From: Arachis hypogaea
Taxonomy: Eukaryota; Streptophyta; Magnoliopsida; Fabales; Fabaceae
Assembly (NCBI RefSeq): GCF_003086295.3
Contig: NC_092045.1
Span: 21,364,890 to 21,428,889 of the forward strand
Length of the DNA stretch: 64,000 nt
Direction of reading: 5' to 3'
In this document: piece after piece, positions 57,901 to 64,000 of the stretch
How the letters are laid out: every line of letters begins with the position of its first letter
Position numbering within the stretch: position 1 is the stretch's first letter
Position numbers and translations under genes: made by a program
The notes under the pieces: generated by a model
What the model was told of the DNA's origin: nothing
The model's input: only the letters and a program-made list of their open reading frames with translations
Databases searched by the model: none

Positions 57901-58388
57901 GCTCATGAAACTCGAAATCAAAGCTGGAAATTCGAAGAGCAAAACGTGGCTTACCTCAAAATTGATTGTATGGATTTTGTAGAGCTCTCCATGGTGAACG
58001 CGTGGCCATAAACGGTGCGACAATCGTAGCTCTAGATCAAAAGTTATGGTGGTTTGAAGATTAACCAAGGGAGAGAACTTGAGAGTGTGTTCTTCCCTTT
58101 CCCTCCACTATTTCAGCGTGTGTATGTGTCTAATGAGGAGAGAGAGTGCTGAAAACTAGGGTTTTGGTTTAGTTTAGTTGGGCCAAGGGCCCACTTTGGG
58201 TCCGATTGGCCCGGTTTGACCCGATTTGGCTCGTTCGGTCTAATCTTGTTCCGATTTCTATAAAATTGGTACCAAAATTCTCGTCTCAATCTCCTTTATC
58301 ATATTAAGCCATAAAAATCACATTTTTGACTTTCTAGAATAAAATCTCATTTATGGGTTAATTAGCCGTTAATTAATCGGGTCTTACA
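54902..58388 (-). repeat. 5' LTR of the Tekay-type element
   Basis: 3487 bp; near-identical in structure to the 3' LTR. The terminal TG on the plus strand is changed to TA (54902-54903). In its CpG-rich cluster (56511-56790) a 17-bp piece present in the other LTR at about 48315-48331 is missing. Confidence 0.95.
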
Positions 58389-58393
58389 TGATT
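58389..58393. repeat. Target-site duplication TGATT, right (Tekay-type)
   Basis: Matches 46694-46698. Confidence 0.95.
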
Positions 58394-59290
58394 AATCGCA
58401 TATCTAGGGGATTTGCTGGTAGTGGAGTTTCAAGCTCGGCTCGTAAATGCACCTATCGATGCTCGCTATAGAGGGCACCATTAACAATCATCAACCTTTG
58501 CCCAACTTGCCTGAAATGACGTTCTAACCGTTCGATTTCAATTCAACCAAGCTTAACTTAGATGACCTGGTTGTTATCTCTATTCAACTACGAGATTTAA
58601 TAGGTTGCAAAGTCTTGTTGGACCCTGGAAGGAGCACCGATGTTTTATTTTACTCCACATTTTAGAAAATAAAGTTGAGTGATATCATACTGCAACCATC
58701 CACTGGAGACTTGGAGACCTAGTGAGGTTTTCAGGTAAACGAGTACTTGTGTTGGGATCAGTGTAGTTATAAACCACACTTGGTGAGAGTCCTCTAACCA
58801 AAACTCTCGATGTTCAATACCTTATGGTTGATTGTTTTAGTACTTATAACTTAATCCTTTGCCGACCTTTTTTGAATAAGTTCGGTGCAATTGTCTCTAC
58901 ATTTCATTTCTGTGTTAAGTTTCATGTACAAGACAACTTGTTGCAATAATTCACAGTGACCATCATGAAGCTCGGCATTGCTATAACATCAGTCTCAAAA
59001 TGCCTATATCTAACCGAACTACAGGTGCACAAATAAATGTCGTCCACAACTCGATAGAGCTTCCATCCTTAGCCGAGTTAGACCCACGAGCCGAGTTTCA
59101 AGATCGTCCCACCCCAATGGAGAAGTTACAAAAAATCCCTTTAACTAACGATCCAAATAAGTTCACTTTTATAGGTTCAGCCATGCAGGAAGACAAGAAA
59201 GAGAAGGTCAGCCGACATGCCCAGCATCGATCTTTTTGTTATATCTCATAAACTGGAAATTAACTCATCAGTCTGACCTATAGCACAGAA
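58389..59290 (+). pseudogene. pol: Tat-lineage protease region
   Basis: Starts in phase with the piece before 46698: INRISRGFAGSGVSSSAR spans the insertion site (with one TGATT). Farther on, LLDPGRSTDVLFYS (about 58615-58660) has DPG where the catalytic DxG of an aspartic protease is expected. Frame breaks and stops follow. Confidence 0.7.
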
Positions 59291-60090
59291 AAAGCGCAAC
59301 CTCAGCTTGGAAAAGAAACAAGCATCCTTGGAGGAGACCAAAAAGCTTATTGATGCCAATTTCATTTGAAAAATCAAGTTTACAACATGGTTAGCTAATG
59401 TTGTCATGGTAAAGAAACATAATGGTAAATGGCGCATGTGCGTCGACTTCACCGATTTAAACAAAGGATGTTCTAAAGATGCATATCCTTTACCATTTAT
59501 TGATGCTTTAGTTGATAATTCATCTGGATTTGGCACTTTAAATTTTATGGATGCATATTCTGGTTATAACCAGATCTTGATGTATCCATTAGACCAAGAT
59601 AAAACTGCTTTCATAACTGAATACGGTAATTTTCGCTATAAAGTTATGCCTTTTTGGCCTTAAGAATGTAAGGGCTACTTACCAACGACTTATGGACAAA
59701 GTGTTCGCCAAGAAAATTGGTCAGAATATGGAAGTCTATGTTGATGACATGATCGCAAAACCAAAATCGACAAGTTTCACGTAAACGACCTTGTGGAGAT
59801 TTCGCACAAATCAGAAAATACAACATGAGATTAGACCCTGAGAAATGCACCTTCGGTGTCCAAGGAGGTAAATTTCTTGGCTTTTTTCTTATAAGCCAAG
59901 GTATAGAGGCAAACCCAAACCCTAAAAAAATGTCGAGCTGTTTTGGAAATGCAAAGTCCTCAAATAGTAAAAGAGGTCTAACGATTAACAGGAAGATTTG
60001 TTGCTTTATCAAGATTTTTACCTTGTTTAGCTTCTAAATCATTTTTGCTTTTTTCAATCACTTAAAAAGATAAATAACTTTAAATAGGAT
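59291..60090 (+). pseudogene. pol: Tat-lineage reverse transcriptase
   Basis: Readable blocks: KHNGKWRMCVDFTDLNKG (59412-59465), LNFMDAYSGYNQI (about 59537-59576), and after a frame break YVDDMIAKP (59737-59763) with the catalytic Asp pair intact. EKCTFGV (about 59840-59860) and GIEANP follow. Stops and frameshifts near 59660 and 59780 disable it. Confidence 0.8.
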
Positions 60091-60450
60091 GATGAATGTT
60101 GAAACTGCTTTTTCAAATCTAAAAACTATTCTTTCAAAACCTCCTATTTTGTAAAAACATGAACTTGGAGAACTTTATCTTTATCTATCCATTACTGACT
60201 GGGTAATTAATTCTGTTCTTGTTATAGAAAGGGACAAGATGCAAAATCCTGTTTACTTCATTAGTAAATCTTTGCAAAATGCTGAGCTTCGCTATCCAAA
60301 GATAGAAAAGCTCGCCCTTGCGTTAGTATTCTCAGCTAGGCGTCTCCAACCTTATTTCTAGAGTCATATCATCAATGTTCGAACTGAGCAACCGCTACGA
60401 CAAGTGCTGACAAAACTTGAATTAGCTGGGTGATTAATAAAATGGTCTAT
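60091..60450 (+). pseudogene. pol: Tat-lineage RNase H
   Basis: Phrases of the RNase H that follows RT: a degenerate start near 60180, then PVYFISKSLQNAELRYPKIE (about 60247-60306). It is broken by stops, including one near 60359. Active-site residues are not all visible. Confidence 0.65.
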
Positions 60451-60930
60451 TGAACTATCTGAGTTTGATATTAGATATCAAACCCGAGGATCCATCGAAT
60501 CACAATACATTGCCGACTTTGTTGCTGAGTTTACTGCTCCCAACTTCGATGATATGCCAGCAGAATGTACACTATATGTCGACATCGCCTTTAACTCTCA
60601 AGGGCCAGGAGCTAGAATTCTTCTTGAAGATGGTACTGAAATTATTTTGGAACACTCTCTACGCTTCTCCTTCTAGGCCAGCAACAATCAGACCCAATAT
60701 GAAGTACTAATTGTAGGCTTAAGGTTAGTTATTGAGTTAAATATTCCTGAAATAAAGGTACACTATGACTCTTTATTAGTAGTACAATAGGTAAATCAAT
60801 CTTTTCAAGACAAAGATCCTCTCTTAACAAAATACTTAGATGTTGTCAAATCACTCATATCTCATTTTTCAAAATTTGAAATTCATCATATTTCAAGGGA
60901 ACAAAATCACCAAGCCGAGGCCTGTGAGGG
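60451..60930 (+). pseudogene. pol: Tat-lineage second (archaeal-type) RNase H
   Basis: Readable as LYVDIAFNSQGPGARILLED (about 60572-60631), then NNQTQYEVLIVGLRL and VHYDSLLVVQ, then ISREQNHQAEA near 60890-60925. An extra archaeal-type RNase H between RNase H and integrase is the mark of the Tat/Ogre branch. In-frame stops occur near 60676 and 60789. Confidence 0.75.
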
Positions 60931-61850
60931 AATATGTGGTACGCATGTAGGAGCACGGAGTCTATTCTCCAAAATTCTCTGTGCCGACTTCTTCTGGTCG
61001 AGCTTACAAAGAGATTGTTATCAAAAGGTAAAAACATGTACAAACTGTCAAAAACATGCTCCAATAATACATGTACTAGCCAAATTATTGCATAACTTTG
61101 AAGTAAGTTGGCCCTTCTATCAACGGAGAATTGATATCCTTAGCCATTTCCCATTGCACCAGGTTAGATAAAATTTTTAGTTATACCTATTGACTATTTT
61201 TTCAAACGGATTGGAGCACAACCATTAGACAAAATCACATCATAGCAAATGATTTCCTTTATTTGAAAATATATTATATGCAGATTTGGTATACCTCAAT
61301 ATATTATCACTGACAATAGGTGCTAGTTTGTCGATCATAATTTTACATCTTTTTTTATAGAACATAAAAATCCAGCAACACTTCTCTTCAGTTGAACATC
61401 CGCAAATCAACGAATTAGATGAAGCCACGAACAAAGTCGTCTTACGTGCTTTGAGAAAGAAATTGGATGATGCAAAAGGACTTTGGGCCGAGCTGATTTC
61501 AGAAATCCATTGGGGATACAACACCACTACACATACTACTACTAAGGAAACCCTGTTCCATTTAGTTTATGGGTCTAATGCTATGATTTTTCTCGAGATC
61601 TCTCAATCCTCGCTAAGAATGTAAACTATCAAAAGGTCCATCGTCGCTCATTTCAAGTCGGCGACCTACTGCTAAAAAAAACCGAGCAAGCCAGACGACC
61701 TTCATCTCATGGAAAACTTGCAGCCAAATGGGATGGCCCATTCCGAGTTGATGAAGTCCTAGGAAATGGAGCATATAGACTCCAATCTTTAGATGGTACA
61801 CTTTTACCTAACACTTGGAATATTTCATCTTTAAAGCAATATTATAATTA
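60931..61850 (+). pseudogene. pol: Tat-lineage integrase
   Basis: Highly broken. Zinc-finger remnant CTNCQKHA lies near 61029-61052. A readable core runs EHPQINELDEATNKVVLRAL (from about 61393) to GYNTTTHTTTKETLFHLVYG (to about 61570). The C-terminus has GAYRLQSLDGT-type residues near 61770-61800 and ends about 61850. The two catalytic Asp blocks are not recognisable. Non-functional. Confidence 0.7.
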
Positions 61851-62491
61851 AAAGACATGGACAGGCTTGTACTCTTTTTCCTACTCACATGATTTTTTTT
61901 TTCAAAGAGGATTTTGCTTGAAGAAGTTTTAACGAGGCAAGCCTACCTGCACCTTTGTAAACAAGGTCATATAACAATTCATTGAAGCTCCGGAAAGGTT
62001 GATCTATATCATTATCTTCTTTCATCTGATCTCTATCAATCCGAACTATGACTATCTACCGCCAACTAAATCATTCAATCCCATACTAAATAAACACCGA
62101 AAGATTTATCCACCAGTGATAACTCTTCACTTCAAAATTGCAATGACTAACAATCAAACTCAATGATATTTAATTATCAAACAAGGTTCAACAAACGAGA
62201 TATTCTCAAATATAAGTGCACTTTTATCAAACTTATGATAAATAGGAACCAAAAGTTTAGTATAATATGATACCAACTCCGGGCAATCTAAAATAGTCAT
62301 TGCCCAGCCATCAATCCGTAGATCAAAAGATCATAATATATCAAACAGTCATAAGATATTATCCAAATAAGGTTAAGTTCAAAAACTACTTATTACAATC
62401 CAAAATAGCCAAAACAAATTGGCAAAAGTCAAGCCCAAATTCATCAAATCATTGATGATCAAAAGTACTAAAATCAAACTTTAAGTAATTA
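61851..62491 (+). other. Tat-lineage 3' untranslated region
   Basis: AT-rich spacer after integrase. No frame in the sense direction. Tat elements usually have a long region here before the 3' LTR. Confidence 0.55.
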
Positions 62492-62623
62492 TCAGTCTGC
62501 CAGGTTGTCATCCTTATCGTCGGCAGCCTCATCATCATCCACTAAGACTCCATCTTGATCAACTTTACCCGGATATATTGTCAAAAGGTCACTATTCGGA
62601 GCCAATAGCTTGGCTTGGGTAAC
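62492..62623 (-). pseudogene. C-terminal tail of an antisense frame in the Tat element
   Basis: On the minus strand 43 codons are open from the LTR boundary at 62623 to a TGA at 62492, ending in an acidic run (VDDDEAADDKDDNLAD). Elements of the Tat branch often carry an antisense frame between integrase and the 3' LTR; its product is of unknown function. Here the rest is cut off by the LTR that starts at 62624 and should resume beyond it, outside the window. Confidence 0.5.
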
Positions 62624-64000
62624 TGATGCGGTATTTTATAACCCACACTTACTAACCGGCAAGTGCACCGGGTCGTACCAAGTAATACCTTACGTGAGTA
62701 AGGATCGATCCCACGAGGATTGATGGATTAAGCAACAATAGTATTTGATAAGATTAGTTAGGCAAGCAGAAAACAGTGTTTTGGTAATCAAAGAGCATTA
62801 AACACAGACAAATAAATAAGTGGGAATAATATAATGAGAAGATAGTTAAGGTTTCAGAGTTATCTATTTTTTCCGGTTTAATTTTTTTTTACTAACTAAT
62901 TTAATCATGCAAGATATAATTTCATGGCAAACTATATGCGACTAGGCCCTAATTCCTTAGACCTTCCTAGTCTCCTCTAAAATTCATTAACTGCCAATTC
63001 CTTGGTCAGTTAATTCCAATTAGAGGATAAAAATTAATTTTCAGTTTATATGCCACAAAAATTCTAATTACCCAAAAACAAGGGGATTATATGTCACGTA
63101 TCCCATTAAATCCAAATAATTAAAATTTAGGAGAATATGTTTTCAAGCTGTTGTTCAAGTAAAGAGCTTTTCCAAGTTTTACAAGAACTCAAATAGAAAG
63201 AGGGTCATACTTCCGTTCCACCCAAATTCATAAGATAAAGAACGAAAACAATTCTTAAATATAAATCAAAGCATGGAATAAATTAGAAAGATCAAACGAA
63301 TTAATCCATTACAAATAGACAGAGCTTCTAACCTTAACAGTGGAGGTTTTGTTACTCATGGAATGTAGAATGTAAATTTGTATAGAATTCCCTAATGGAA
63401 TCCCCCTAATGTAGTCTAATGTCCTAATAGAAGAAAAGTCTCCATTTTTATAACTAATCCTAATTAATTTAAAATCTAATTAAAAATAATATCTTTTCCT
63501 AAAAGATAAGATTTGAATTTAAATTCGAATTAATTAACAGATCTTCAGTTGATGGTTGGGGACCACTTGATTTGTCCATTCTACAGCTTCTAATCTGTGT
63601 TTTCTGGGCTGGAAAGTGGGTCAAAACAGCCCAAAATTCGTAACCAGCGTCATTTGTATTTTTGCAGATCGCGCATGTGACGCGTCCGCATCATCCATGC
63701 GTTCGCGTCATTTGTGCATATTCCAGTCCACGCGTTCGCGTCAGGCATGCGATCGCGTCATTGCGATTTCTCCATTCCGCGCGGTTGCGTGAGCCATGCG
63801 TCCGCGTCGGTCTTCGCTGGTCATCTCTTTGGTTTCTTCTTTTTCTCTGCAAAAACTTCATCAAATCCATCCAAATGCTACCTAAAATAAATAAAATTAC
63901 CCAGAACTCAAAATAGCATCCATAGTGGCTAAAATATAATTAATTCTCAATTAAACTCAACAATTTAGATGCAAATTCACTAGGAAAAGATAGACAAGAT
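62624..64000 (-). repeat. Partial LTR, Athila-like, continuing past the window
   Basis: Starts TGATGCGGTATTTTATAACC. On the minus strand this is an LTR 3' end (...ACCGCATCA), preceded by the phrase ggatcgatccttactcacg that is typical of Athila-related LTRs. A CpG-rich cluster with three pairs of words such as cacgcgttcgcgtca lies at 63668-63812. The bases before it are GTAAC (62619-62623), the expected target duplication. The right end, and whether it is a solo LTR, are outside the window. The frame 63662-63916 is a by-product of the CpG-rich words. Confidence 0.7.

Larger units (their letters stand above)
46699..58388 (-). mobile_element. Complete Tekay/Del-type chromovirus (possibly FIDEL family)
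   Basis: An 11,690-bp Ty3/gypsy element on the minus strand with long LTRs (3492 and 3487 bp), initiator-tRNA-Met primer site, gag with zinc knuckle, protease, RT, RNase H, integrase with a C-terminal chromodomain-like region, and TGATT duplications. Size, long LTRs and lineage fit the FIDEL family described from peanut, but the family name is from memory and was not checked. Gag-pol is one frame broken by at least eight stops and three frameshifts, and the protease Asp is changed. The LTRs differ by a few percent, so it is older than the Athila copy. Confidence 0.95.
43585..62623 (+). mobile_element. Decayed Tat-lineage Ty3/gypsy element with two nested insertions
   Basis: A plus-strand element: LTR end, primer site, gag (44101-44890), then pol pieces on both sides of a solo LTR (45201-46594) and a Tekay-type element (46699-58388), then protease, RT, RNase H, a second RNase H, integrase (to about 61850) and an antisense frame tail (62492-62623) cut by another LTR. 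The second RNase H and the antisense frame are marks of the Tat/Ogre branch. Stops and frameshifts are frequent, so it is the oldest layer here. Its right end lies outside the window. Confidence 0.75.

Overview
The window is plant nuclear DNA made almost entirely of transposable elements. I find no intact host gene, no rRNA or tRNA gene and no CRISPR array. The retroelement lineages present are Athila, Tekay/Del, Tat and SIRE-like copia, in an AT-rich background. Together with CpG-rich words scattered through the LTRs, they suggest a dicot, most likely a legume such as Arachis (peanut). That assignment is an inference from family resemblance and was not tested by a search.

Layout. 1-8260: AT-rich DNA with decayed, rearranged LTR fragments and microsatellites. 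8261-10733: a solo LTR flanked by AAAAA, carrying an array of about 59-bp hairpin-like repeats. 10739-13840: AT-rich DNA and a possible LTR remnant. 13841-39430: one old SIRE-like Ty1/copia element on the minus strand, flanked by ATTAC. It has lost the end of its 5' LTR, gag and protease, and three other elements sit inside it: a complete 13.5-kb Athila-type Ty3/gypsy element (16899-30389, flanked by GTCAC), a solo LTR (31062-32507, flanked by GACTC), and a DNA transposon (36062-38932) that has captured pieces of two host genes. 39431-43584: an LTR-like segment and AT-rich DNA. 43585 to about 62623: a decayed plus-strand Tat-lineage element, interrupted by a solo LTR (45201-46594, flanked by TTTCA) and by a complete 11.7-kb Tekay/Del-type chromovirus on the minus strand (46699-58388, flanked by TGATT). 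62624-64000: part of another LTR, inserted in the Tat element's antisense reading frame.

None of the retroelements can be autonomous as read. The Athila and Tekay copies have nearly complete gag-pol order, but they are broken by in-frame stops (mostly TAG, TGA or TAA where these lineages normally have Trp or Gln) and single-base frameshifts. The Tekay protease has also lost its catalytic Asp. Target-site duplications and reading frames that continue across insertion sites give a clear relative order of insertion.

The most interesting items are three. The first is the Pack-MULE-like element with fragments of a 2-hydroxyacyl-CoA lyase gene and a RAB5-type GTPase gene in one orientation. The second is a CpG-rich palindromic word cluster found at a similar position in several unrelated LTR families. 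The third is the hairpin-repeat array that distinguishes the solo LTR at 8261 from the related Tekay LTRs.
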